Assembly: GCA_003284265.1 (NCBI GenBank)
Contig: QBVV01000024.1
Span: forward strand, 1 to 33,015
Reading direction: 5' to 3'
Source: SAR116 cluster bacterium AG-313-A07
Lineage (GTDB): Bacteria > Pseudomonadota > Alphaproteobacteria > Thalassobaculales > Thalassobaculaceae
Length of the DNA: 33,015 nucleotides
In this document: positions 24,410 to 32,806 of the stretch, one piece after another
Layout of the letters: the number at the start of each line of letters is the position of its first letter
Position numbering within the stretch: position 1 is the first letter of the stretch
Notes under the pieces: model-generated
Databases searched by the model: none
Told to the model about the DNA's origin: nothing
The model's input: only the letters and a program-made list of their open reading frames with translations
Translations under genes and position numbers: made by a program

Positions 24410-25246
24410 ATGGATATAGGTGTTTTCATTTTCGATACAGATTATAGCATTAATATAAGCGAACTAGCTCTGGAACTCGAGGAACGTGGCTATGAGTCAC
24501 TCTTTGTGCCAGAGCATACTCATATTCCTACAAGCAGACGTTCGCCGTTTCCCGGTGGAGGTGAATTGCCGAGGCAATATTCTCATACGCTGGATCCATT
24601 TGTTTCGCTTGGTTTTGCTGCTGCAAGTACAAAAAATTTAAAAATAGGAACCGGTATATGTTTGCTGCCACAGCGCGATCCTATTGTGACGGCTAAATCA
24701 ATTGCGAGCCTGGATTTAATGTCTAACGGCCGTTTTGTTTTGGGTCTTGGTGGTGGCTGGAACGTGGATGAGATGGAGAATCATGGGGTCACGTATAAAA
24801 CGCGATTTGCAATGATGAAAGAACATGTTCTAGCTATGAAATCTCTCTGGGTCGATGAGGAAGCAGAATTTCATGGGGAGTATATAAATTTTGATAAAAG
24901 TTGGGCATATCCTAAGCCGGTTCAGAAACCATATCCCCCGATATTGATGGGAGGAGAAACGGATTATACATTAAAACGGGTCGTAGATTATTGCGACGGA
25001 TGGTTTCCAAGGGGAAGAGGTGGGTTTGACGCAGGTGAGAGCATGCAAAGGCTTAAAAATATGGCGGCCGAAAGCGGCAGAGACATGAACACCCTCTCTG
25101 TAAGTGTTTTTGGTGCCCCGCCAAATGAGGAAACGATTAATTCTTACAAAAAAGCAGGAATTGATAGGGCTTTGTTTGCGTTGCCGTCCGAAAATAGAGA
25201 TCATATTCTTAAGTTGTTGGATACTTATCAATATTTATTAAAGTAA
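24410..25246 (+). CDS. LLM class flavin/F420-type oxidoreductase (second copy, TIGR03619-like)
   Basis: About 278 residues of the luciferase-like fold, shorter than the one at the far end of the minus-strand cluster. ALELEERGYESLFVPEHTHI (about 18-37) matches the first conserved block. LKIGTGICLLPQRDPIVTAK, SNGRFVLGLGGGWNVDEMEN and YPPILMGGETDYTLKRVVDY follow in the family order. Cofactor and substrate are unknown. ATG 24410 fits the family N-terminus (MDIGVFIF); GTG 24398 would add four residues. It is divergent from the cluster head with 154 bases between, so both could answer to the same signal. A terminator follows. Confidence 0.85.
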   Translation: MDIGVFIFDTDYSINISELALELEERGYESLFVPEHTHIPTSRRSPFPGGGELPRQYSHTLDPFVSLGFAAASTKNLKIGTGICLLPQRDPIVTAKSIASLDLMSNGRFVLGLGGGWNVDEMENHGVTYKTRFAMMKEHVLAMKSLWVDEEAEFHGEYINFDKSWAYPKPVQKPYPPILMGGETDYTLKRVVDYCDGWFPRGRGGFDAGESMQRLKNMAAESGRDMNTLSVSVFGAPPNEETINSYKKAGIDRALFALPSENRDHILKLLDTYQYLLK

Positions 25247-25266
25247 AGATTATGCTTTGAAAACGA

Positions 25267-25294
25267 CCAAAACCTAGAGGTATTTTGGATTTTT
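25267..25294 (+). terminator. Rho-independent terminator after the LLM gene
   Basis: CCAAAACC pairs with GG-TA-TTTTGG (25267-25288, TA bulged, loop TAGA) and is followed by ATTTTT. It begins 21 bases after the stop and separates this gene from pyk. Confidence 0.6.
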
Positions 25295-25367
25295 CTCTAT
25301 CTTTTAATAAATTAGTATTAAGATAAGGGCTTAGAGACATCAACAAGCGTGATCTTATAACGTATTA

Positions 25368-26798
25368 ATGACAGGTAAACGAATGCGTAGGTATCGAAAC
25401 ACAAAAATTGTTGCAACGCTTGGTCCTTCTTCGCGGACGAAGCGACAAATACGTTCTATGATCAAAGCTGGAGTGGATGTTTTCCGGTTAAATTTCAGTC
25501 ATGGAAGTCACGAAGACCACAGATCACGGTTTAATGCTATAAGACAATTAGAAAAAGAATTAGATTGGCCTGTGGCCATCATGGCAGATTTGCAGGGGCC
25601 AAAACTTCGAATAGGCGTGTTTGAAAAGAATGAGGTAGAACTCACCGTAGGGTCTTCGTTTGTTTTGGATCTAAAGGAGGCAGCTGGATCGGGTCTGCGC
25701 GTACAACTACCACATCAGGAAATCTTTGATGCGGCTGTTGTTGGTATGGACCTTCTTCTTGACGATGGGAAAATAAGACTTCGTGTGCAAAATGCTACAG
25801 AAAATTCGATAGAGACAAAAGTTATAACTGGAGGCATGCTATCAAACCGAAAAGGAGTAAATGTTCCAGGGGTTACATTGGGTCTTTCTTCACTTAGTGA
25901 AAAGGACAGGGAGGATTTAGAATTTGCCCTCAACCTCGGTTTTGATTGGATAGCTTTATCATTTGTACAGCGACCTAGGGATGTTGCTGAGGCAAGAGAA
26001 TTAATTAATGGGCGTGCATCCGTTTTGATAAAACTGGAGAAGCCTGCGGCGATTGAGCATCTGGATGAATTAGTAAAAATGTCGGATGCTGTTATGGTGG
26101 CTCGAGGAGACCTCGGTGTAGAACTTCCTCCAGAAAAAGTTCCTGGCATACAAAAAAGAATTGTTAAATTATGTAGACATTGGGGCAAGCCTGTTGTTGT
26201 AGCGACCCAAATGCTGGATTCAATGGTCCATGCTCCTGCACCAACTCGAGCCGAGGCCTCCGATGTAGCTACTGCAGTCTACGATTCAGCCGATGCTGTA
26301 ATGCTATCGGCGGAAACAGCGGCTGGAGAATTTCCCCTCGAATCTGTTGATATGATGAACCGTATTATTTTAGAGGTGGAAGGAGATGAAGCTCATCAGA
26401 TTTTGATTGATGAAAGTCACGAAACACCCGAGCCAACGGTTTCAGATGCAATAACACTTGCGGCCCGTCAGGTTGCCCAAACTGTAAGCGCTTCTTGTAT
26501 TATTACCTACACTACGTCTGGTTCTACAACACTCAGAGCAGCTCGAGAAAGGCCTTCTGTTCCGATATTATGTGTCACATCTAGCATAGCGACCGCTCGA
26601 AGGCTGGGTATGGCTTGGGGTGTGCATTCAGTGCACATCGAGGAAGAGGAGAGATTTTCAGCGGTTGTTAAGCGGGCATTAGATGTATCAAAATCACAAG
26701 GATTCGCGGAACAAGGTGATCAGATCGTGATTACAGCAGGAGTGCCGATGGGCAAGCCAGGATCAACAAATGTATTACGAATAGAGAGAGTTCCCTGA
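25368..26798 (+). CDS. pyk: Pyruvate kinase
   Basis: Glycolytic enzyme converting phosphoenolpyruvate and ADP to pyruvate and ATP. 476 residues, full length. RNTKIVATLGPSSRTKRQIR (10-29), then GVDVFRLNFSHGSHEDH, form the N-terminal barrel start. VLIKLEKPAAIEHLDEL holds the catalytic lysine, and MVARGDLGVELPPEKVPGIQ holds the Mg-binding acid residues. KPVVVATQMLDSMVHAPAPT, RAEASDVATAV and MLSAETAAGEFP complete the active site. The C-terminal regulatory domain (about 350-476) is present. ATG 25383 has AGG seven bases upstream and is a possible alternative start to 25368. It is flanked by a terminator upstream and the DUF1285 gene 95 bases downstream. Confidence 0.96.
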   Translation: MTGKRMRRYRNTKIVATLGPSSRTKRQIRSMIKAGVDVFRLNFSHGSHEDHRSRFNAIRQLEKELDWPVAIMADLQGPKLRIGVFEKNEVELTVGSSFVLDLKEAAGSGLRVQLPHQEIFDAAVVGMDLLLDDGKIRLRVQNATENSIETKVITGGMLSNRKGVNVPGVTLGLSSLSEKDREDLEFALNLGFDWIALSFVQRPRDVAEARELINGRASVLIKLEKPAAIEHLDELVKMSDAVMVARGDLGVELPPEKVPGIQKRIVKLCRHWGKPVVVATQMLDSMVHAPAPTRAEASDVATAVYDSADAVMLSAETAAGEFPLESVDMMNRIILEVEGDEAHQILIDESHETPEPTVSDAITLAARQVAQTVSASCIITYTTSGSTTLRAARERPSVPILCVTSSIATARRLGMAWGVHSVHIEEEERFSAVVKRALDVSKSQGFAEQGDQIVITAGVPMGKPGSTNVLRIERVP

Positions 26799-26893
26799 CA
26801 CAATTTATTTTTTCTGGATCAATGTGCCTATGTGCACGGCTCACATTAAATATAAAAGCTAGAACTACCGTTGATAAATAGGTGTATTGTCGC

Positions 26894-27484
26894 ATGGCCG
26901 GGTCTTACAAAAAAGCTAAATCGAGCGATATGGAATTAACAGAAATTATTAAACAGGTTGAAAGAAGGGCAGATTCGGAGTCACCTATACCGATTAAGGA
27001 CTTTGAGATGCGCATAGCAAAAGACGGTGTATGGTATCATCAGGGGGCACCTATCAAGCGTCTTCCGCTAGTAAAGTTGTTTGCCAGTGTATTACGCAAA
27101 GAAGAAGATGAGAGCTACTGGTTGGTTACACCGGTGGAAAAAGGTATGATTGAAGTCGAAGATGCGCCATTTTTAGCGGTTGAGGTGCAGCGTGTTATTT
27201 CTAAAGAGAATGAGCCTTTTAATACTGATTTTTCATTTAGAACAAACTTAGACGAATTTGTCACATGCGGATTGGAACATCCACTCAGAGTCGATATAGA
27301 CCCTGATACGGAAGAACCCAATCCCTATATTGTTGTTAGAGATGGGCTGGAAGCTAAAATCACACGGTCAGTATTTTATGAACTAATTGATTTAGCGAAT
27401 GAAAGTATTATAGACGGTAAAAGGTTTTTAGGGATATGGAGCAAGGGAATATTCTTCCAGTTGGGTCAAATAGATTCGGATTAA
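26894..27484 (+). CDS. DUF1285 domain-containing protein
   Basis: About 196 residues; function not known. DFEMRIAKDGVWYHQGAPI (about 36-54), VKLFASVLRKEEDESYWLVT and EVEDAPFLAVEVQ are the signature stretches of DUF1285, common in Proteobacteria. FSFRTNLDEFV and the late VFYELID block agree. The conserved acidic and aromatic residues suggest a small beta-rich protein binding a ligand, but this is inference. ATG 26894 has AGGTG nine bases upstream; GTG 26882 would add four residues. Its last 49 bases overlap the NUDIX gene, which in turn overlaps the CCA transferase gene. DUF1285-NUDIX-CCA is a conserved alphaproteobacterial trio. Confidence 0.85.
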   Translation: MAGSYKKAKSSDMELTEIIKQVERRADSESPIPIKDFEMRIAKDGVWYHQGAPIKRLPLVKLFASVLRKEEDESYWLVTPVEKGMIEVEDAPFLAVEVQRVISKENEPFNTDFSFRTNLDEFVTCGLEHPLRVDIDPDTEEPNPYIVVRDGLEAKITRSVFYELIDLANESIIDGKRFLGIWSKGIFFQLGQIDSD

Positions 27485-28110
27485 CTACGTTATCCGACTT
27501 TAAAGACTTATTTGTCGAGGCTAAGAGCAAATCCAACGGTCTCAAAGTGGGTCAAGATAATGGTGACCATAGCTTGAATCCTGGCATGGATGTCCCCATA
27601 CGACAAAAACCAGCTTCGGTTCTAGTTCCAGTGATTGGCCGTCCTGGGCATCCAACGGTTTTATTGACTAGACGTTCTGATGCCCTCTCTCATCATGCAG
27701 GTCAGGTTAGTTTCCCAGGAGGACGAGTGGAAGAGACTGACATTGATATTGTTGATACCGCTTTAAGGGAGACAGAAGAAGAAATTGGCCTCAATAGGCG
27801 GCACGTTGAGATAATAGGTAAATTAGATGATTATGTTACCCGAACAGGTTTTTCCGTAACGCCAGTCGTTGGTCTTGTAACACCACCATTTGATTTAAAT
27901 ATAAATTCTGTTGAAGTAGCCGATATATTTGAGGTTCCAATGTCGTTCGTATTGGACCGAAAAAACCATGAGCGCCAAAGTAAAGAGTGGCAGAATAAGA
28001 TGAGACATTTTTATGTGCTTCCACACCCTGATTTTTATATCTGGGGTGCTACAGCAGGAATGCTTGTGCATTTTGCAAACATGATGCTGGATGTTCTGGA
28101 ATCTCAATGA
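27436..28110 (+). CDS. NUDIX hydrolase, CoA pyrophosphatase (NudL) type
   Basis: 224 residues. LLTRRSDALSHHAGQVSFPG (76-95) is the UPF0035 signature that sits in front of the NUDIX box in CoA pyrophosphatases. The box continues from GGRVEETD to ALRETEEEIGL (109-119), where the Mg-binding glutamates lie. The family splits CoA and its thioesters into 3',5'-ADP and 4'-phosphopantetheine; other nucleotide substrates are possible. The extended N-terminus (1-58) is poorly conserved and overlaps the end of the DUF1285 gene by 49 bases. A shorter start such as ATG 27586 (M51) is possible but would lose little of the fold. Its stop overlaps the CCA transferase ATG. Confidence 0.88.
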   Translation: MEQGNILPVGSNRFGLTTLSDFKDLFVEAKSKSNGLKVGQDNGDHSLNPGMDVPIRQKPASVLVPVIGRPGHPTVLLTRRSDALSHHAGQVSFPGGRVEETDIDIVDTALRETEEEIGLNRRHVEIIGKLDDYVTRTGFSVTPVVGLVTPPFDLNINSVEVADIFEVPMSFVLDRKNHERQSKEWQNKMRHFYVLPHPDFYIWGATAGMLVHFANMMLDVLESQ

Positions 28111-29312
28111 GGGTAGCATTCAATCGTGATTGGCTTAATAAAGCCTCGGTCAAGTCTCTGATAGAGATTATTGATGCTGATAATAATCAATCTCGGTTTG
28201 TTGGCGGGTGCGTTAGAGACTCTATTCTAGGCCATCCTGTTTCAGATATTGATATTGCAACTCGCCATAGCCCGGACAAGATCATGCAGCTTCTTTCGTC
28301 CTCAAATATCACTGTCCGCCCCACAGGGATCAAACATGGCACAGTATCGGCATTTTTGGACAATCAGGTTTTTGAAATTACAAGTTTAAGACGCGATTTA
28401 AAAACTGATGGGCGCCACGCTGAAATTTCATTCACGGATAGTTGGGCTGAGGATGCCGCTCGGCGTGACTTTACGATGAATGCTTTATTCATGGATAAAC
28501 ATGGGAATATTTTCGATCCTGTTGGTGGTTATAAGGATGTGATTAGAGGACGGGTTTGTTTTGTTGGTGATGCGTCGCGCCGTATTCAAGAAGATTTTCT
28601 AAGGATTCTCAGATTTTTCAGGTTCTATGCATATTTTGGACAAGGGCAAATTGATCGTGACGGCTTAGCGGCATGTAAGAAATTTGCAAGTGAACTTAAC
28701 GCCTTATCGGGCGAACGTATACAGAGCGAGCTATTTAAAATAATTCTTTCGACTAATGCTTTCACCGCACTCAATAAAATGTCAGAAAATAAAATAATGA
28801 GTAAAATTTTTCCAGGAAGGCTAAGAATGTCCGAATTTAGTCGTCTTGTTTTTTTAGAGGGCGCAGATTCAGATCCAATTAGAAGGCTCGCTATTTTACT
28901 TACAACACCTGCAGAAAAAGTGATTGAGACATTGAAGTTATCAAATAGGATGGCAGATCATCTCACATTCTATTGTGAAAAAGAAATAGACGTCTCAGAG
29001 GAACCGCAAGAAATAAAAAGGCTTTTTTATGAAATGCGAAAAATGGATCTTTTAGGGCTACTGTTAATTAAAACTGCCTTAAATCCAAAATATAAAAAGA
29101 TGCGAGACGTTGCGAACACGATAGCGCAGAATTGGTGCATTCCAACATTTCCGTTAAGAGGATTAGACCTTTTGAAATTGGGTATAAAGCCGGGTATTGA
29201 AGTAGGTAACATTCTTATAAAAGTAGAGCGTTGGTGGCTACTTAGTGGTTTTAAATATAATAAGGAAGATTGTTTGAATTGGGTTAGAGACCATTGTGTA
29301 AATGAAAGGTAG
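28107..29312 (+). CDS. cca: CCA tRNA nucleotidyltransferase / poly(A) polymerase family
   Basis: Class II nucleotidyltransferase of 401 residues that completes or repairs the 3'-CCA end of tRNAs. FVGGCVRDSILG (31-42) is the nucleotide-binding GG motif. SDIDIATRH (46-54) holds the metal-binding D47 and D49. RRDFTMNALFMD and the RIQEDFLRILRFFRFYAYFG block are the B/C and E motifs. The C-terminal helical tRNA-binding half is present (to 401). Poly(A) polymerase activity cannot be ruled out, but this family position in Alphaproteobacteria is normally CCA-adding. It overlaps the NUDIX gene in an ATGA and is followed six bases later by the hydratase gene, so it may share its transcript. Confidence 0.92.
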   Translation: MRVAFNRDWLNKASVKSLIEIIDADNNQSRFVGGCVRDSILGHPVSDIDIATRHSPDKIMQLLSSSNITVRPTGIKHGTVSAFLDNQVFEITSLRRDLKTDGRHAEISFTDSWAEDAARRDFTMNALFMDKHGNIFDPVGGYKDVIRGRVCFVGDASRRIQEDFLRILRFFRFYAYFGQGQIDRDGLAACKKFASELNALSGERIQSELFKIILSTNAFTALNKMSENKIMSKIFPGRLRMSEFSRLVFLEGADSDPIRRLAILLTTPAEKVIETLKLSNRMADHLTFYCEKEIDVSEEPQEIKRLFYEMRKMDLLGLLLIKTALNPKYKKMRDVANTIAQNWCIPTFPLRGLDLLKLGIKPGIEVGNILIKVERWWLLSGFKYNKEDCLNWVRDHCVNER

Positions 29313-29318
29313 GAGCCT

Positions 29319-30083
29319 ATGGAAAAAGTAAAATTGGCCGCTGAGGCACTCATTAAAGCGAGAGAGACAAATCAACCCTTAGTTGATTTTCCTGATGATT
29401 CCGCGCCAAAGAGTATCGCAGAGGCCTTCGCTGTTCAGGATGAAATATTGACATCGAGGGGTGCAGAAATTGTCGCTTGGAAAGTGGGTCCAGGTTCAAA
29501 AGAAACTCCACCAACATGTGCCGCTATAACTAGGGAAAATTTATATACATCGCCAACACAGTTATCAAAATCACTAAGGTTAAAAGCTGTGGAGTGTGAA
29601 GTAGCTTTTCGTTTAGCGTTAGATTTACCAGCAGATGAAGGGCCTTATAATTCATCTCAGGTAAAAGCTGCAATTGGCACTGCCATGGTTGCGATAGAAG
29701 CCGTCGAAACACGGTATCACCAATGGCCTGTGAAAGATCCCATTTGGGCTCTTGCGGATAGTCAATCTAACGAGGCATTGATTATTGGTGATGAGATTGG
29801 ATTGGATAAGCTTGAGCATTTTCCAGATTTCCAAGCAAGTTTAACAATAGGAAAAAAGGTAAAGGCGGCAGATAAAGGTTTTCCTGGGGGTGACCCTTTT
29901 GCGTTAATTGCGTGGCTAGCTGGTCATCTTAGTGAAAGAGGCCCATTACTTTCGAAGAGAGGTCTTAAGAAAGGAGATATCATTACAACTGGCTCATGGA
30001 ATGGTGTTGACTTCGCCAATAGTCAAGAGAAAATAAGCGCAGTTTTTGCAGGATTGGGACATGCTGAATTACAATATAACTAA
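29319..30083 (+). CDS. 2-keto-4-pentenoate hydratase (MhpD) / FAH-fold hydratase
   Basis: 254 residues of the MhpD/DmpE-type hydratase family, which shares the FAH fold. IAEAFAVQDEIL (33-44) is the usual N-terminal helix. VAWKVGPGSKETPP (52-65) and VECEVAFRL, with metal ligands E92 and E94, follow. LADSQSNEALIIGDEI and the late RGLKKGDIITTGSW complete the motifs. Members add water to 2-hydroxypenta-2,4-dienoates in meta-cleavage pathways, or act as oxalocrotonate decarboxylases. Beside cca it is an outlier, with no other meta-cleavage gene next to it. Its substrate may come from the catabolic cluster at 17-24 kb, but that is speculation. It converges with hemF. Confidence 0.83.
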   Translation: MEKVKLAAEALIKARETNQPLVDFPDDSAPKSIAEAFAVQDEILTSRGAEIVAWKVGPGSKETPPTCAAITRENLYTSPTQLSKSLRLKAVECEVAFRLALDLPADEGPYNSSQVKAAIGTAMVAIEAVETRYHQWPVKDPIWALADSQSNEALIIGDEIGLDKLEHFPDFQASLTIGKKVKAADKGFPGGDPFALIAWLAGHLSERGPLLSKRGLKKGDIITTGSWNGVDFANSQEKISAVFAGLGHAELQYN

Positions 30084-30175
30084 TCCAAAAACGGAAATTT
30101 TCATTATTGCCGATAAGGTTAGTTAAAAAGATTTGATGATTGCACTTTTTCACGGCCAGAGCATCATTAGGCCAT

Positions 30176-31036
30176 TCATATTGATGGGGCGGGCCAGGCA
30201 ACCTGGGGTGGTAAGCTCATTAAAATCGCTTCAACATTGCCACCCGTCTTGAGACCAAAAAGCGTGCCGCGATCATGCAGTAAATTAAATTCAACGTAAC
30301 GTCCTCTCTTTATTAATTGCGTTTCCCGTTGTTCCTCTGTCCATGTATCATCCATATGGCGCTGTACAATTTTAGGGAAGACTGTGTTGAATGTTGACCC
30401 TATATCCTTAGTGAAGAGAAAATCAGACTCGAAGTTACCATCTAACTGGTCATAAAAAATACCGCCGATGCCCCTGGGTTCATTTCGATGTGCCAGATAA
30501 AAATATTCATCACACCACTTCTTAAATCTAGGATAATATGTCAGATCATATTTATTACAGGTGGCCTCAAATGCGCTATGAAATAGTTCTCTATCATCAT
30601 CATTGCGAACCATAGGCGTTAAATCACTGCCTCCGCCAAACCATGATTTTGTGGTTGTAATATGCCGCGTATTCATATGAACGGCAGGGACAAGAGGGGA
30701 CCACATATGTGCAACCACAGAAATTCCAGATGCCCAAAATCTTGGATCGTCCTGTGCTCCGGTGATCTCTTTACTAAATTCTTGGGAGAATGTACCCATA
30801 ACTGTTGATACATTCACTCCTACCTTTTCAAATAAACGTCCCTCCATTATTGACATGACGCCCCCGCCACCGCCATCCCTATCCCAATGCTTGCGAGCGA
30901 ACTTTCCTGGCGTCATCGATTTATTGGGGCCATTATAATCCTCCTCCAGCTTCTCGAAAGCTGAACATATCTGATCCCTTAAAGAGATAAACCATTCGGT
31001 TGCCTCTTTTTTTTGATCGCTGGTGGAAAGGTACAT
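30176..31036 (-). CDS. hemF: Oxygen-dependent coproporphyrinogen III oxidase
   Basis: Aerobic haem-pathway enzyme making protoporphyrinogen IX from coproporphyrinogen III. 286 residues. Family blocks include [20 protein letters not shown] and [17 protein letters not shown], the signature stretch. [19 protein letters not shown] and [20 protein letters not shown] follow. The C-terminal [14 protein letters not shown] is complete. Start: ATG 31036, with TTGGAG six bases upstream; the TTG at 31048 is part of that ribosome site, not a start. It is divergent from the phosphatase-like gene and converges with the hydratase gene. The organism is thus equipped for aerobic haem synthesis. Confidence 0.96.
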   Translation of the reverse strand: MYLSTSDQKKEATEWFISLRDQICSAFEKLEEDYNGPNKSMTPGKFARKHWDRDGGGGGVMSIMEGRLFEKVGVNVSTVMGTFSQEFSKEITGAQDDPRFWASGISVVAHMWSPLVPAVHMNTRHITTTKSWFGGGSDLTPMVRNDDDRELFHSAFEATCNKYDLTYYPRFKKWCDEYFYLAHRNEPRGIGGIFYDQLDGNFESDFLFTKDIGSTFNTVFPKIVQRHMDDTWTEEQRETQLIKRGRYVEFNLLHDRGTLFGLKTGGNVEAILMSLPPQVAWPAPSI

Positions 31037-31042
31037 TATATG

Positions 31043-31048
31043 CTCCAA
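31043..31048 (-). promoter_or_regulatory. Shine-Dalgarno sequence of hemF
   Basis: TTGGAG on the minus strand, six bases before ATG 31036. It overlaps the in-frame TTG at 31048 and so argues against that codon as the start. Confidence 0.6.
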
Positions 31049-31088
31049 AAATTTTTTCAGGTGGCAGTTATTATCATATTTATATAGG

Positions 31089-31118
31089 TTGACCGTAGTT
31101 TTTTTGCTGACGGATAGT
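31089..31118 (+). promoter_or_regulatory. Possible promoter of the phosphatase-like gene
   Basis: TTGACC (31089-31094) is followed after 18 bases by GATAGT (31113-31118): five and four matches to the sigma-70 hexamers. Transcription from here would give a leader of about 160 bases. Confidence 0.3.
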
Positions 31119-31120
31119 AA

Positions 31121-31186
31121 AAAATAACCTTTAAAAACAAGAATAGAATTCTGTCGAATTTGATCAATTAGTTTTTCGGTTATTTT
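31121..31186 (+). repeat. Inverted repeat in the leader of the phosphatase-like gene
   Basis: AAAATAACC (31121-31129) and GGTTATTTT (31178-31186) are perfect inverse copies 48 bases apart. Inside lie AATTC-TGTC-GAATT (31147-31160) and the palindrome TTGATCAA (31160-31167). The leader RNA could fold into an outer stem with an inner hairpin. AT-richness makes chance pairing plausible. Confidence 0.35.
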
Positions 31187-31287
31187 AGGTTTAAATTAAA
31201 TTGAGAGTTAAAATATCACATAATAATCTCTTAATGATTTTCGTATTATTTAATTTTGAGTTAGATATTGATGGTTTGAGAGTTGAG

Positions 31288-32778
31288 ATGAAAAAAACAA
31301 AGTTTCTATTTTGCCTTTTTGATGGATTACGCCGAGACTTTGTCCAATCAAATATAATGCCTAATCTTAACGAATTTCGAAATGAATGGGTCGATTATCC
31401 TAATAGTTCTTCGACCTTTCCATCAGAGACGCGGGTTCAAGTCTCAAGTTTTGTAACGGGAACCTACTGCGGAGGTTCGATATCTAACGCATCAAAGGAA
31501 GGAAGTTTTGGCCACGGTATTATGGCGAATAGTTTTTATGACCCAATACTTGGTTTTGATGGCCCACTCGATACTTCCGATATGGCAAAGATGGAGGAAG
31601 CAAAAGGAATTTATGGAAGCCTCCAGAAAACTCCATCACTTGGAGAATTATTAGCAAAAGAAAATAAGAATTATTCCGTTATCACCACAGGAAAAATTGG
31701 TAATGCTCGATTGCTTAATTTAAATGCTGATGAACTTCAACAGAGGTTATTCTCTATTTGGGGAGCCGATATCTCGAGTAAACTTGCTGACTATCATGGG
31801 ATCATAGAAAAATTTGGACAAGTCCCAAAACAGAGTTTTCCTAACAATCAAGTCAGTCAATATGCAACGCAAATTTTATTAGACCATTTTCTATTGGATC
31901 AATCAGTAGATGTTCAAGTAATCTGGTACAATGAACCGGACTTGTCATTTCACTATGAGGGCATTGGTTCCAAGGCTAGTCTATCTAGTCTTGAGTGTTT
32001 AGATCAATGCTTTGGAAAAATCATGAAATGGTGGAATGCCGAAGGGCGGTCTGACGGTTGGAACGTGATCGTATGCTCAGACCATGCCCAAATTTCCAAA
32101 GAAAAGCAGGTCAATGTTATCGATGAGTTAAAGTGCGCAGGCTTTAAAGCAGGAGTATCGATTATCGATGATATTGACGTTGCGGTAAAAGCCAGTTACA
32201 GCGGCCAAATTACAGTAAGAGATCGTGATCCAAAGTTAGTAAAAAAAATAATCGAGTTTTTGCATGCACAGGATTGGTGCGGCCTTACCTTTACACGTGA
32301 TGGAAGCCACGGGACATTTTCTATGGCTGAAATCAATGCGCTAAGTGAAAGATCACCAGATATCAATTATATGTTACGTACAACAGAAAAAGTTAATCAG
32401 TACGGTTATGCTGGATCATGTTTTGCGGATAATCCCGATATTCCAAACGGCGGTGGAATTCATGGGGGATTAAGTAGGATTGAAATAAATAACTTTATGA
32501 CTTTGGGTGGAGATCAAATGAACCGACAGAAGATATTTGATATCCCAACGGGGATTGTAGATATCTTGCCAACTATTTTTCATGGATTAGGCATTAAAAT
32601 ACCAAAAACTGCTATGGGCCGCCCGCTCAAAGAAGCATTTTTAAATGGGGAATTTGAACCAACTTGGAGCGAAACTAATTTGATGGCGAGTTCAGGTCAC
32701 TATAGTCAGGAGATGTGCATTGCAAATGTAGAGGGCGTGGAGGCCCCTTACTTAAGGGGCGGCAGAAGAGTTAGTTAA
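31288..32778 (+). CDS. Alkaline phosphatase superfamily enzyme, type I phosphodiesterase-like
   Basis: About 496 residues from ATG 31288; the open frame back to 31201 is AT-rich leader and probably not coding. Metal and nucleophile motifs of the superfamily are visible. D12 lies in LFDGLRRD, and a likely nucleophile T48 in TFPSETRV precedes SSFVTGTYCGG. D218 and H222 lie in WYNEPDLSFH, D265 and H266 in CSDHAQ, and H392 in GGGIHGGL. This is the two-metal set of nucleotide pyrophosphatase/phosphodiesterase and phosphonoacetate-hydrolase types. No signal peptide is evident, so action is cytoplasmic. The substrate (phosphodiester, phosphonate or sulfate ester) cannot be told. GIVDILPTIFHGLGI near the end is typical of the group. 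Divergent from hemF. Confidence 0.8.
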   Translation: MKKTKFLFCLFDGLRRDFVQSNIMPNLNEFRNEWVDYPNSSSTFPSETRVQVSSFVTGTYCGGSISNASKEGSFGHGIMANSFYDPILGFDGPLDTSDMAKMEEAKGIYGSLQKTPSLGELLAKENKNYSVITTGKIGNARLLNLNADELQQRLFSIWGADISSKLADYHGIIEKFGQVPKQSFPNNQVSQYATQILLDHFLLDQSVDVQVIWYNEPDLSFHYEGIGSKASLSSLECLDQCFGKIMKWWNAEGRSDGWNVIVCSDHAQISKEKQVNVIDELKCAGFKAGVSIIDDIDVAVKASYSGQITVRDRDPKLVKKIIEFLHAQDWCGLTFTRDGSHGTFSMAEINALSERSPDINYMLRTTEKVNQYGYAGSCFADNPDIPNGGGIHGGLSRIEINNFMTLGGDQMNRQKIFDIPTGIVDILPTIFHGLGIKIPKTAMGRPLKEAFLNGEFEPTWSETNLMASSGHYSQEMCIANVEGVEAPYLRGGRRVS

Positions 32779-32806
32779 ATAATAGTAGAGAAAGATCTAT
32801 CAATAC

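Noticed and set aside
26821..26847. ATGTG and CACAT around a 7-base gap (26830-26846), plus AATGTG/CACATT, resembling a CRP site before the DUF1285 gene
   Set aside because: The CRP spacing needs eight bases between ATGTG and CACAT; here there are seven, and no T run makes it a terminator.
31201..31287. N-terminal extension of the phosphatase-like protein as a signal or membrane segment
   Set aside because: It starts at a TTG without a ribosome site in very AT-rich DNA; the superfamily domain begins right after M at 31288.
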